The position numbers and the translations under genes are program-made. A DNA stretch of 64,000 nucleotides from Gracilariopsis chorda (Eukaryota > Rhodophyta > Florideophyceae > Gracilariales > Gracilariaceae), in contig NBIV01000022.1 in assembly GCA_003194525.1 (NCBI GenBank), positions 186,001-250,000 on the forward strand. The letters are read 5' to 3'. How positions within the stretch are numbered: the stretch's first letter is position 1; every line of letters begins with the position of its first letter. Of the stretch, positions 44,452 through 55,636 are shown one piece after another. The notes below the pieces were generated by a model. The model had not been told where the DNA came from, made no database searches, and saw only the letters and a list, made by a program, of their open reading frames with translations.

Positions 44452-44666
44452 TTAATTGTTATGTTTTTCACAGGTTCTCCTTATACCAATATCTATCCGG
44501 CTATTCTGAGTCTTCACCCCTCTGCAACACCGTTCCACACACGTAGTCTCTCATTGCTGGTGCACATACCGTTGCCTTTTTCTTATAGCCCCGTTGCCCG
44601 CAAGGCAACACCCACATTCGTGGTTCGTCTGTGGCTTTCCCCACCGCTACTCAGGTCTTGCAGGCA
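44452..44666. other. No gene; sequence between repeat A1 and the pogo fragment
   Basis: Pyrimidine-rich on the plus strand, with no match to the sequence after repeat A copy 2. It may be the unique 3' end of the inserted element. Confidence 0.35.
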
Positions 44667-45352
44667 TTAGTTTAATACCACAACAAGACGTGTTTTGCAT
44701 CTGTCATCATTGAAACGTACTAAGCCACGTATGGTGATTCGCATAACGTTTTCAAATTTCGCACCAATTTTCAGCATATTGTGCGATCTGGTCTTGTACC
44801 CTTTTTGAGCTCTGCGTCCAACATGCTTCCATTCTGAGATTCCCGTTTCATCAGCATCTACAATTTGCATTGCGTCAGTTTCATTCTTTTCGGAGATATT
44901 TGTAGTCTAATGCGTGTTCGCAGGTCCTCTGAGCCTGCCAAATCATGAAGAAGATATGCTGGCTTGACATTGATTCAATTCAGGTATGATTGAACCCTTG
45001 GAATTTTTGATGGATCTCAGTATGAGTTTTAAAGTGTTTTGATGCTTTTCCAAGTGACTTTTATGGTATCTGGAACAGATGGGCGCATAGCGGGTCTTCA
45101 AGCTTCTATTCATCGCTGGCGTGATTCACACTTGTCATTTTATCTCGTGTCTGTCCGTGCCACCCAGTGCCATTAATGTGTAGACCACAATCATGGTGCA
45201 CTTCAGTACCTAGAATTCATTGCTTTTTTATGATCCAATAGTACTTTATGCAGGACTGCTGCTCCGTTTCACCTTGAAGTAAAGCTAGCTGTGACTTGGC
45301 TCTGAGTTTATGGCCCGCCGAAAGTAACAAAATCCTGTCGGAGTCCGACATC
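44667..45352 (-). pseudogene. pogo-like transposase, upstream part
   Basis: Minus-strand frame from about 45352 (MMSDSDRILLLSAGHKLRAK), through SKHFKTHTEIHQKFQGF, to the first catalytic block MQIVDADETGISEW (about 44860) and VGRRAQKGYKTRS. It is broken by stops upstream of 44870. It joins 42375-43260 to make one transposase split by the repeat A1 insertion. Confidence 0.55.
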
Positions 45353-45923
45353 ATTTGGTGTCGTTACACTCACCTGCGCAGCGTCTTTCAGGATCTCTGA
45401 TCTCTTTTAGCGTGCGGGTTTGCCCAGTGTTTACCTTTCATCACCATTTTGGTTGCTTTTACTACTGCAATTAAACCAGTGGGCATACTGTTGTACACAA
45501 CAAAAGCCTGAAATACAGTGACGGAAAAAAGGCAATGCTCGAAACCCAATCAGTTGCTACTCAGTGCCCTGGTGCACAGATTGAATTTTAACAACTCTCG
45601 AAAACATATTTGCAATAATGACAGAAAACTTCTCAAGCTTCTCTCACTGGGCAATTGATTGAAGAACTAATTTCATATGAAAACAGGCAGTGGTGGTGTA
45701 TTTGCAGGTGTACTTTGTCACGAGAGCCGACATATAAATAAATCGTTGACCAGGTTCTACACCGCCAGAACAAAACGGTGCAAGGCTGTTTGGGTTCCTT
45801 CCGTGGGCTCAAATGACCAAATTGTGCGATTAGCACCACTGGCTGACTTCCTCTTATAGTGGGGACAGATAGTTGTCGGACTTAGTGTTGAGTTTCGCAG
45901 CGCTGGCTGAACAAGTATCACCC
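45353..45923. other. No gene seen
   Basis: Sequence between the pogo-like element and a gypsy body. No clear LTR ends. Confidence 0.35.
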
Positions 45924-48060
45924 TCACCGTCGGGTGTCTTTCAGCTTTCTGCACAACCCGCTGGGTTGGTACCTTTCCCTTTGGTATTCTTCTCTTTCTC
46001 TTTGTTCCCCTTCAAATTGTCCTTGGGCAGTAACAACTCCTCCAATGGTTTTCAAACCACGCCCACACTCTGGTTTACCGATTCCTGGTATAACCTGCGT
46101 AGTTATATCCACACGCCATCTAGTCTTACACTGGAACACTGTGTGGTAGGGAGGGCAGGCCATAAAAAAGCATTTCGTTGGCGAGACATATATTCTTTGA
46201 CGATATAATCGCTCCGAAACTGCCCGGATATGCGCCAAATGCTCTTCTCTTTTGCAGCTGTAAATGAGAGTGTCATCCATATATATCACAAGAAAAAGAT
46301 CAATAACGTCATGAAGAACTCTAATCAAGAGTTCTTGGAAGGTAGATGGATCGTTACAGAGCTCTATTGGTATCAAAATGTACTGAAACTTTCCATTATT
46401 TTTATTAAAGGCAGTTTTCTCAATTTCCCAAGGACGAAGGCGAATCTGGTGGAAGGCCTTTCTTGGATCCCAATTACAGGAAAATCCTGTGTGGTCCAAC
46501 CCTGAGACTAAAAGCTTCTTGCAACATGGAAGTGGTTCGTTAGAGCGCTTGGTGATGCGGTATAAAGCCAAGTAATCAAGTAAACCTAAACCACCGAACC
46601 CACACCATAGTCTTTCAAAATTAAAAGAGAGGCGCCATATAGCAGACGCCTAAGACGAATCCTTCCAGACCGCACTAGTTTGTCAACATATTCCCAAGCC
46701 GCGAGCAATTTTGCAGGCGAGACCTGGTACGGAGCACGGTGAGGGGGCTTCGTATCAGGAAATATGTTAACGGTATAATCAACATCACGACAAGGTGGTA
46801 GACCGGATGGTAACTCCCCTTGGAAACCATCCTTGCACTCTCCAGATACAGAGCTTAAATCGCCATCAGAATCATCTAATAATTTCCCTGTGGCGCTGGA
46901 TGTGTCCGGAGTACTCCAGTGCAGTTCAAAACTGGACGCCTGCACTGTACGAAGCAGATGCTTGCTACTATTAGGCAATTGAAGACAAAGTCGAAACTGC
47001 TTTACGCCTATGGTCTGGAATTGGCGAAAATCTCGTCTGGGAACTGTCTATGAGGATAGCTCACAGCCATCAACCATGAGCTTCCTCTTCGGCTACTCGG
47101 CTTGGGCGTTGTGATCAACGTGCCCCCAAGGCATTCCCGATAATAAATCGCAACGAGGGTCTGCAACTAACTGGTCACCAGAGTATTGAAAGCATCCGAT
47201 CCTAATCATCCAAATCACGGCCTTTTCGGTAGAATTCGCACAAGAATTTTCCTTAGAATTGCAAACGTTTATTAGAACCGGACGAAAAGAAAAACTCTTG
47301 TCTCTGTTTCTGGGCACAATCTCTCCAAATAACATTAAAATTACATCTATCTTCTATCAGTATTGGTATAAGAGTGTCATTAAAACAGAAGACATAAATA
47401 GCATTGGGACAAAACAAAACTTCTGCGGACTCTGTTCATCATGCTCATGCGACACGGTTTTACACCAAATAATTTTTCAATGTGCACTTATTATTTTGGA
47501 AAACAAAATTTAGTCTTGCTAGGTATGAGAACATATTCCACAATTATTCTCCTCTGCAGCCAGTTTGGGCTCAATGTGAGCCACACTAGCATCATTCTGT
47601 GCGGGTTGAAGATGTTTTTACCGGCAAAAATCTTGTCTGTGGATTTTGAAGCACGTATTGTTTAGGATATCCATCAAGTGATGCTCAGAACTATTGGTAC
47701 GGCAGATTTCCGTGTTATCAATTTCCATCATTACAGAAGCAGCCTCGTTGGAATAATATCTATGAGATTTGGAATCGAAAAAATGCCTACAAATGCACCT
47801 TCGACGCGTATTGCAATCTTTGTCGCCTTCTCAAACTCAATGCAATTCGATTTATAAAATTCAATTAATTTGGTGTGGTCAATGTCACTCACATACTTCT
47901 CCCAGTTTTTACTTGTTCGCGTATTCAAAATGATTAGCACATTATTTCGAAAGTTAGATAGGTAGTCTGCCGCTGTGAGAGTTTGCATAGACTTTCTTAG
48001 ACAATAACGCGTACGCCGTTCATGATCCTCCGTTACAAACTCACGTGGGCGAGCTGAAAA
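45924..48060 (-). pseudogene. Ty3/gypsy gag, protease and RT remnant
   Basis: Minus-strand pieces in gag-to-pol order: capsid-like ADYLSNFRNNVLIILN with FEKATKIAIRVEGAF (about 47990-47780), a protease tail CDLLSGMPWGHVDHN (about 47130), the pre-RT block ELPSGLPPCRDVDYTVNIFP with APYQVSPAKLLAAWEYV (about 46810-46680), and reverse transcriptase with DPRKAFHQIRLRPWEIEKTA and an intact YMDD box (VIYMDDTLIYS, about 46280). A frame change lies between 46571 and 46586. RNase H and integrase are missing; the tail after RT (to 45924) is unrelated low-complexity sequence. Confidence 0.75.
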
Positions 48061-48228
48061 AACATGTTCTCATTTCATTGGAACTTAACTGTTCTTTAAG
48101 TATATATATATCACCATATAGCCGCTGTCCCCGCCAACAACGCTGTTACAAACAATTTCCGGTTGGTGCTGAGCAATATCCCTAGTCGGGGGTTCCTCTC
48201 AAGGGGTTGGCGGACTCACGCTCTTGCG

Positions 48229-49098
48229 TGGTAGGCACCATGACACCCTCCGTACCACACGATGTTTGGGTGTAAAACCAAGCTGTTTTACGGCTATACG
48301 GACGTAGTTGTTACCGAAAATTGGGTTATTAGCTGGTCAAAGTAGTGCACCGATCCGTGCAAGTGGTGTTCCGATCCATACAGAATCCCACGAGAAAAAG
48401 GAAGAAGTGGGAGAGAACCAAGGAAAAGGGTACAACCCGGCAGGTCGCGGAGAAAGCCCAAAGAGACTCAGCGGTGATGGTTTCGCTTATTCAGCCAGCA
48501 CAGCAAAACTAAACACTGATTCGAACGGCTATCTGTTCTAAAAATAAAAAGTAACCAATACGGCAAAAAACAGTTAACACTGAGCGAACCCACAGGGAAA
48601 TATATATCAGCGTTCTGGGTTGATACTGTTTATGTGAGTATAACGGGAATGAACGCGGTAAAACCTTAGTGGAGAGCTGGTCATTTCGCGCAGGCAACAA
48701 ACTCAGAGCCTAGTCACAGCGTAAATTTATTTCAGCTTGAAACTGCAGGTCCGTCCTCCTTTAAGTACCATTGGTCATAATAAAACTAGTAATCCTACTA
48801 CTGTACTTTGCCAGACGAGTGCTCCACACGTTTGTGTCACTGAGCGTCATGGCCAGACACAGCGCAAAACGACACTTGTGAATCATGCAGCCATGAATAA
48901 TGTTCATAAGCTCAACAAGCTTCCATCTATTCCAGATATCATGAAACGCATCAAAGAAGGTTTCATGAATAACAAATAAAACTCATATCGAATTTCACGG
49001 GAAATTTCCAAGGGTCCACTCATACTTGAGTGGATCCTATGCCACGTCGGTACTGAATCATTCATAATGCACCTCGCCTAGAGGGTATGCACATACGC
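48229..49098 (+). repeat. Long repeat B, copy 1
   Basis: About 870 bp aligned by eye with 59181-60083. Shared runs include CTCCGTACCACAC, GGTGTTCCGATCCA, CTTATTCAGCCAG, AACGGCTATCTGTTC, AAAAGTAACCAATACG, GAACGCGGTAAA, CTCAGAGCCTAGTCACAGC, CACACGTTTGTGTCACTGA, CCATGAATAATGT, ATTCCAGATATCAT and AAAACTCATATCGAATTTCAC. Small frames inside (48308-48541, 48737-48979) are only partly kept in copy 2. The repeat ends about 95 bp before the 49193 reading frame. Confidence 0.75.
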
Positions 49099-49192
49099 AT
49101 TGCTCTACACCACCCCCTTTTTAGACCAGGAAACATTGCAGCGAAAGCCAGTGACCCCCAGGCGAGAAAGAGTAGAAAGAATCCAACTCCTC

Positions 49193-50050
49193 ATGAGTAA
49201 TACCGACCTTACTCTGGTTCCACGCATACCGCGAAAAACTAATATTAACAACATCGAATCTGATACTTAATGGTCACCAATAACCTCCGAAACGTCTAAC
49301 CCAGACCCCACTGGGGCGGGTATTTCCAAGTCTAGGATTATCGCTCGCTCATCCTCCAGACTAAGCCGATTTCTTACGGCCCCATTGCGTCAGCGTAACG
49401 CTGCTGTAACCGTTTTGGTACACTTGGGCGATGTTCAATCCTGTAAAGGTACTCCGGTCGTCATCTACGAACTCCATTGTGTCCACAGGGTAACCTTGGA
49501 AGCACGGGATCTGTTACGAAACCCTTCGATTTATGCCCGAACTCCCTGGTTTCACACATCTCATGTTTTCAACCTGCCACTGATCCAGTCATTTGCACAC
49601 GATGGCGTTCTCTTTGGAGGGTTTCTACTTGACATGGCCACTTTATGCAATTAGCAACGACGCATTGCGGTAGACTTTAACCATTTGAGGATAAACTCCC
49701 GCCTTGGAGAGAACTTGGAAAAGGCTCGAGAAGAAATGATGGGACTCGCGTATAAATTGCTCATGCGTACACCAAGCCAACATCTGATTTCCAGTGAATA
49801 TGATTTTGACGTGTCGAAGTATCGCAACTATTTCGGAGTATCTTATGGGGATAACCTGGCCCAGTTCGACACAACACACTTCGAAACCGTAACAAAGGAA
49901 ACCATCGAGTCTGATATGCCCTTTTGGGGGAGACCAATCATCCTTGCGGAGTTTCGGTTCATCCGAAGTTGTACTGCAATGCCCGGAAGCGGGAGTGCAC
50001 TGAAAGGCGCTCTGGATCTTTTCTCATTAGAGATGAGCCCAGTTGCATAG
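49193..50050 (+). pseudogene. Unrecognised ~285-codon frame between repeats B and A
   Basis: The ATG at 49193 opens MSNTDLTLVPRIPRK; the frame reaches a TAG at 50048-50050. Two in-frame stops, TAA 49268 and TAG 49652, interrupt it, with no frameshift. The head is basic and Ser-rich (SRIIARSSSRLSRFL). The body has a strand-like, then mixed pattern: NAAVTVLVHLGDVQ, VVIYELHCVHRVTLEARD, VLFGGFLLDMATL, NYFGVSYGDNLAQFDTTHF and CTAMPGSGSALKGALDLF. I do not recognise a family. The tail is repeated before repeat A copy 1. Size and basic head would suit a structural protein of a selfish element, but that is only a guess. Confidence 0.5.
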
Positions 50051-50742
50051 AGCCCTCCCAGGAGTGGCACGACTATGTCGGGTTGTAAGGCTGAGGCCAC
50101 CAGTCGCAACTTGCGCAGGGAGGTTGAGGCAAGAATCGGGTATCTGCAGGAGCGATGTATGGAGGAGGTCGTCTTCTAGAGAGGTGAGGTTTCCACGGAA
50201 GTGCCACACGCGAACACGAGCCGTGGGTAGCAGGAAAGCCACCCTGTAAAGTGAAAATAAGGGGGAGCTGAGTCACGAGTGCAGTGACGAAGACTAAAGG
50301 CAATGCCAGAAAATAAACCTTATATACGGCGAGCACCAAGGCAGTTGGAATAAAAATCCGAATACTCGGGTCCTTTAGATAGGCAAGGGGGTTAGATGTC
50401 CCGTATGCGACTGTGCTTCCCTCCAAAGAGCAGTAGAGAACAAGCAAAGGCGGTGAGGTCTAGAGCAAATTCCCCAGGTTGGGGTCACTCATTGGGGAAG
50501 GTTTACTTGTGCAACGGTAACTCGCCGGCGTACTAAGTACTAACCATCCCAGAAATGGGTGTAAGAATAATATATAGAATTAACTAAATTACTCCACCTT
50601 GGTGGTTCATGCCCACTACTTTCCGTTTCCCACGTGCCCAATACACTATTAGTGGTCGTGATTCATGCAATGACTACACTACCGAAACATTTGGGAAATC
50701 AGCCAAGTACCAAGAGTCCCTCCCTGGGGGCATTGCACGTCA
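49970..50742 (+). repeat. Long repeat A, copy 2
   Basis: Partner of 43626-44451. It starts inside the end of the 49193 frame and continues as non-coding sequence with several stems. The hairpin CCCA-GAAA-TGGG at 50548-50559 is identical in copy 1 (44232-44243). Confidence 0.7.
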
Positions 50743-51147
50743 GACGTTCTGAAACGCAAGAAGGGTTCTCTGAGAAGGTTTGGTTTGAGCGCAAGGCGCG
50801 TTCCCGACACAGGTATCTGATCATACACCCATAATCAAACCAAAAAGGTATTTTTCGAAATCGTTTAGGGGTCGTTATCCAGCGTTACCACCGCGGTGAC
50901 GTCAGGTTGAGGTACACAAGGCATGTTTCCTGGAACTGCCCCCCTGTCTAACTTATATAAGTTCCCACATCATCTATGATCCAAAATCAAGTTACTGGTC
51001 ATTTATTGCCACAGAGTGGGCTACCCGCATAGTAGTTTTTCTTCTCTGGGAAGTGTATTACAACTATCGTCGGTAGTTCATACCGCCAAATGTTACGAAC
51101 ATCGTCAATAACTCAACCAGTAAATCCCACGAGGATGCCAAGACAAC
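50743..51147. other. No gene; possible promoter-like stretch
   Basis: CTTATATAAG at about 50952-50961 could be a TATA element for the frame at 51148. Nothing else was recognised. Confidence 0.3.
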
Positions 51148-51762
51148 GTGGAAAAATTCTTACATATTCTGTATGCGATCGACCAGGTCAACTGTGATAC
51201 CGTTCAATGGGATAACCATGGTCAGGTTCCAAGAAATTTTCGTGACAAGTTTCCGGCTAGCCGCCATCAAGCTGTTAGGGACTTCTTCTATTACGATCCG
51301 TATGTGATTGCAACGGTGTCTCGTGCTCACGAATTAGAAAAACGCAGTCTTCCGCAGACCATACCAGCTCGTTATCCGACATGAATCGTATTTCATGACG
51401 ATTACGAACCTTTGGTCGACTTCGATGATCCGATGATGGATGAAAAGGCGAACGAGAGTGGCGGCCTTTTTCATTGACCGTTCATAGACTCAGTTGATCC
51501 GAGCAACGCTGGGGTGTCCAATCAATCAGGTGCTCCCTAGAGGTAGGGCTCGAAAACTCGGATGAGTGCGCCGCAACCTCTAGCGACCGTACCGCCTCCA
51601 GTTTTAATGTACCCTCACGGCATCGAGTTGCGCGAGAACGTCCAACAGCTTGGAATCCTGTTATTTCTGAACATGAGAGATGTTGGACAGCTTCTGGCTC
51701 TCACCGCGGAGAACTATTTTCAGTCAACCAGTCACGATGGCGCGGGGCCTTCGTCAACATAG
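51148..51762 (+). pseudogene. Unrecognised plus-strand frame with stops
   Basis: One frame from the ATG at 51148 (MEKFLHILYAIDQVN), through YYDPYVIATVSRAHELEKRS, acidic DDYEPLVDFDDPMMDEK after a TGA near 51382, and on to NVQQLGILLFLNMRDVGQLL before the TAG at 51760-51762. At least four stops lie in frame and no frameshift was needed. Composition is protein-like. Possibly part of the same plus-strand element as 49193-50050, or an unrelated gag-like frame. Confidence 0.35.
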
Positions 51763-52115
51763 CTTGTGCTCAGTATTCTGACCATCACTTTTCAGCGATC
51801 ATTCTTGCGATAGCGTCCCTATTAAACCAAATTTGCGATTCTTCTCACTTCTTCCTTCATGCTTCTTCTGCATGCTCTACTTCGTAGTATTCTTCACCAT
51901 CATGAATTCTCTTCTTTAAGCCATTTATTCGGTATTTTTGTATTTGCTACAGATCATCAACTTCTTGTTCCATTCATGAGGTGCTCCTTCTTCTCCTATT
52001 CTTCGCAACTCTTCGCTTCGCGGTCATGCAATAATACCATTCAAGTATAGGGTGCGGTTCTACCTTACATGGGGTTTATCCACCGTTGCCGGTATGCATG
52101 ATCGAGTGCTTCGGG
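51763..52115. other. No gene seen
   Basis: TTC/CTT-rich plus strand, low-complexity, no family pattern. Confidence 0.35.
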
Positions 52116-52346
52116 TTATTGCAGGACTTTAGACCTAGGCAAGTGTTTGATGGGTTCCATCGTTCCCTCTTGCCGAGGGTATCCATACCAACGTATTTGA
52201 TAGTAAACCACCCACTTTCGGTCATATTCGTCACGCAACATGCATTCGATGACGATACTTCGGAAATAATGGTCTGATTTCACATCCCTCGTGACGGATT
52301 CCCGTAAAGATGAACCATTCAAGGGTACCAAGGGACTCTTCACCAA
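52116..52346 (-). pseudogene. Chromodomain fragment of a Ty3/gypsy chromovirus
   Basis: The minus strand reads VIECMLRDEYDRKWVVYYQ, IRWYGYPRQEGTMEPIKHL: a chromodomain with the Y/W cage positions and the usual W..P end slightly altered (TMEP for TWEP). It is an isolated scrap; no integrase is adjacent. Confidence 0.6.
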
Positions 52347-53420
52347 CCCTGAGCCAGGGTATTCTGCCTCTCCGTCACCAATGACTTGGAAATTACTCTG
52401 AGTGGGTCCGTCGAGTTGGCCGAACGGTAACTTCCTGCAGTAGAATACTACGTCCTTTTGCCAATCAGGCTAGTATTTCACTTACAGGTAGTAGTGGCGG
52501 AGAGCCAGCGACTAAGGTGAAATTACACTGGGTCTACTGGTGACAAGGGCACGAAATGGCAGCGAGGTGCAATGGGCGGACGCTATCTCATGTCCCTACA
52601 TGTCTGACAAATGGTAGCGATGGCTTGGAAGCCTTTAGCGTCTACTAGCTGCATAAGGCGGCAACAAGTCTGCGGTGTTGCTTGCTTTTACCCTTCAAAA
52701 TTCGGGCGGCACTCGAGCCAACCTATCCTAGAATAATATATAGACTTATTACATAATAAAACCTAAAGCCACCGTACCTTGGCACTCGGAATGTTTCTTG
52801 GTATTTCTTCCCTCCATTGGCACCCAGCTTGGCACGTTGGAACGATTTGGTCAGCAATGTTCCAAATTCTTTCAGCTCAGACCCATGGTTCCTTCACATT
52901 ACCTCATTAGCCTGATGGCCATTCTCCTACAAACCTCCCTTCTAAAGATCCGGCTTCCCGTCGGTTGCTTCTTGTCCATTGGAAGTACCATTCCTTCCCC
53001 ATCGGCAGCCTTCCCCTATATGGGTTTGCTGTATTTGTTTCCTCGTTTCCGCGTCAGCCATCTACCCTCTGACTAAATAAAATGACCGTGGAGCCCTCCC
53101 ATAGGGTCTACGCCCACGGTATCGCTTCGCACCAATTTGGTCGCTTTTCTGGTAAATGGCACGAGACTGCTACCATACAATTGGTCGCCGGCGAGAGTAA
53201 CACGTCTTCCAGGGAACGTCGATCTTTGGGTGTTCCGCGTGTTTCTGCGTTCCTCCGACTCCGTGTACTGGCACTTGCACTTCCCTCCGAGTCGCCTCGT
53301 CCTTTAGGTCACTTCCTTCTTCCCGTACCATCCCGATGCGTCCACCGTTCTCGTCCCTATGGTAGGTCTTGGTGTATTCCCCTGGCCTTAAATAAGGGCT
53401 CCCATCGCTACCTGTAGAAC
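52347..53420. other. No clear gene
   Basis: Mixed sequence with short frames in several registers (for example 52798-53076, 53082-53417). No family recognised. Confidence 0.3.
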
Positions 53421-55205
53421 TATGAACGGTTCGAGCAGATCCCCCGGACGGCTATCACCGTAGCTTTGGCCAGCATGGCCTTGGTCTCCGGCAGCGCTTA
53501 TGCCCATCTTGGCCACGAATACGACCACACTTTGGGCCGTAACCCCATAGCAGTAAGGAGTACTCACCTGTAGAGTTCGGTCGCTGAGTTCGTTCCATAC
53601 GCCTACCAATATCTGGATGTCCGGTGGTTTGCTGTGATTCCCAACTATGCCCGTGAGAAGAAGAATTGCCAGGAGGACTCCGGGTACAACCGCTGCTTCC
53701 ATCGTTCTGCTGATGGCCGCTCGGTCGCTCACTGCCGCGCTTTGGTCCCGCTGGATATGATTTTCCTCCGCTGTGGCGAGAACGCGGATCATCAATGGCA
53801 TTGGACTAAGCTGCCGGAGGACTTCAGTTCATGCATGGCAACCCTCAGATCCCCTTCTCTCCATATGGTCATAACGTTTTCGGTTTGGCTGGCTTCAAGC
53901 CCCCATGCGACCGCTTGTACTGTGAATCCAATCACACCTATTGGAATGATATGATTGAACCCAATCGCCACATCTGTATTAACCTGAGGTACTTCTTCTG
54001 CTGGCACCAGGTGGAGTTTCAAGACATGCCTCCGTCACTCAGGCCTTTCCAGTATCTCCCATTCCCTCTGCTTAGCGCGGGTTCTGAGGCCACCATCTGG
54101 CACGTTTCGAACCGCTGTATGGACCAAAGTCCATCTGTCGTGGCCTCCCACCCTTACCGGCTCCAGGGAAACTTCACTAAATGTCTCCCCTCGTTGACCT
54201 GGAAGGTGCTTTTGACGATTGGGCGGTGTCCTGCTTCATGGTCTTTCTGGATGCCGCTCGCTACAGGCTACAATCTAACGTCTGGGAGAATGAATACCGC
54301 ATCTGGAATACGCGGGTGCTTCCCAGTCCTGAAGGTCCACTCGTGCCACTACGCCGGCCCCTAATCCAGCTTATCCGCGAGTTGGGGGTGCAGAACATTG
54401 TCCGTGATACGGAATACGGGGTGGAAGAAGCCAAGGCCTTATTATTTTACGTCCTTTAGGTTGACTGGGCGCAGACCCTGGTTTCCTTTGGTATGATTAT
54501 GATACCGACGCCTTTTCCCCGATTCTGCGACACCCCCTAGGCCATGAGGATGAGAACTCCTACCACGCCAAACCATTACTGGCTGTCCCCGTGAACGAGC
54601 CATGCCACTCCGTACCAGACTAATACCCCGAGGCCATTGGATTCCATGAAGATTTTATTCACCCTCCAGCCCGAGAACAGGCAGTGATTCTGCTACTGGC
54701 CCCGTCGGTTGCGCCTTCTGTTGCAACAGCGATCGAAGTCGACGTAGTCGAGGCCCCAGAGTTGTCCATAGGTCCACTGGTTCCACACCCCTCTGCGTCT
54801 CTGACAATATCCGCACTTTTGGCCGCTCCTCTTCCTTCGGCGCCATTCATTTTTGAGGCTATTACCATGGATTTCCATGCCCTGAAGAAGTTCTGCACGT
54901 CCGATGGTATTCTTCAACCCACTTGTATATTGGAGGCTCTGCGCACTGTTCAATCCCGGGTTTGCTGTGCCTCACGGTACCATTCGCTGGTTCCATGCTA
55001 CCAAGAGATCAAGGAGGACTAAGCGAATATCTTGGAAGATACCTCCCAGGTATTATCCGAACGGGTCGTGACGGACCTGGACAACTGGTACGGCCTAAAA
55101 CTTACGAACAAGGAGTCCACAGGTGCCGCGTCGTCCAATTCGGCTCAGAGTCCAACTCGTACGCGTGCCCACACAGGGTCTCCTCAACCAGCGGCGTCGT
55201 TCTAG
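53421..55205 (+). pseudogene. Unrecognised plus-strand reading frame, frame-shifted
   Basis: A protein-like text can be followed by changing frame at about 53826, 54190 and 54460: YAYQYLDVRWFAVIPNYARE, SPYGHNVFGLAGFKPPCDRL, WNDMIEPNRHICINLRYFF, then WENEYRIWNTRVLPSPEGPL, LIQLIRELGVQNIVRDTEYG, then PGFLWYDYDTDAFSPILRHP and a Pro/Ala/Ser-rich tail. I recognise no domain. It could be the gag-like frame of an element oriented opposite to the neighbouring gypsy, or a decayed host gene. Confidence that it was once coding is moderate; identity is unknown. Confidence 0.35.
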
Positions 55206-55636
55206 TGGTCGTCCTTCTGGATAGAGGCTTTTGTTAAAATCTATTGTTCACCTGTGGCCCCTTTCAAGTCTGTGTCTACTTGTGATCTCGCTCCTGCCTC
55301 CAGTCATCCCTTTGGACTTGGCATGCCCATAGGTCGGTTTCGAAACACGTCCCTGAAGTTTTGCTGTACTTCCCCTGTATTTGAGCTTTCTGCGCTCCAT
55401 TCCCTTGGTTTTTGGCCTCAACAGCCTTGGGACTTCGGAGGTATCTAAAGTCCATTCCGACATCATCACATCCAACCCTGGGATGAACTCGTTTGGGCCC
55501 AGTGAGTGGAGGCACGAGGGAAGTGGTTCCTTGGGCGCCCTGTCCAGAGACTTAGCTTTCATTGGACGGTTGCAGATTACGCACGCGTTAGCACAATTTG
55601 GGGGCAGGGATACCTCCTTCCTTAGTCTCACACTCC

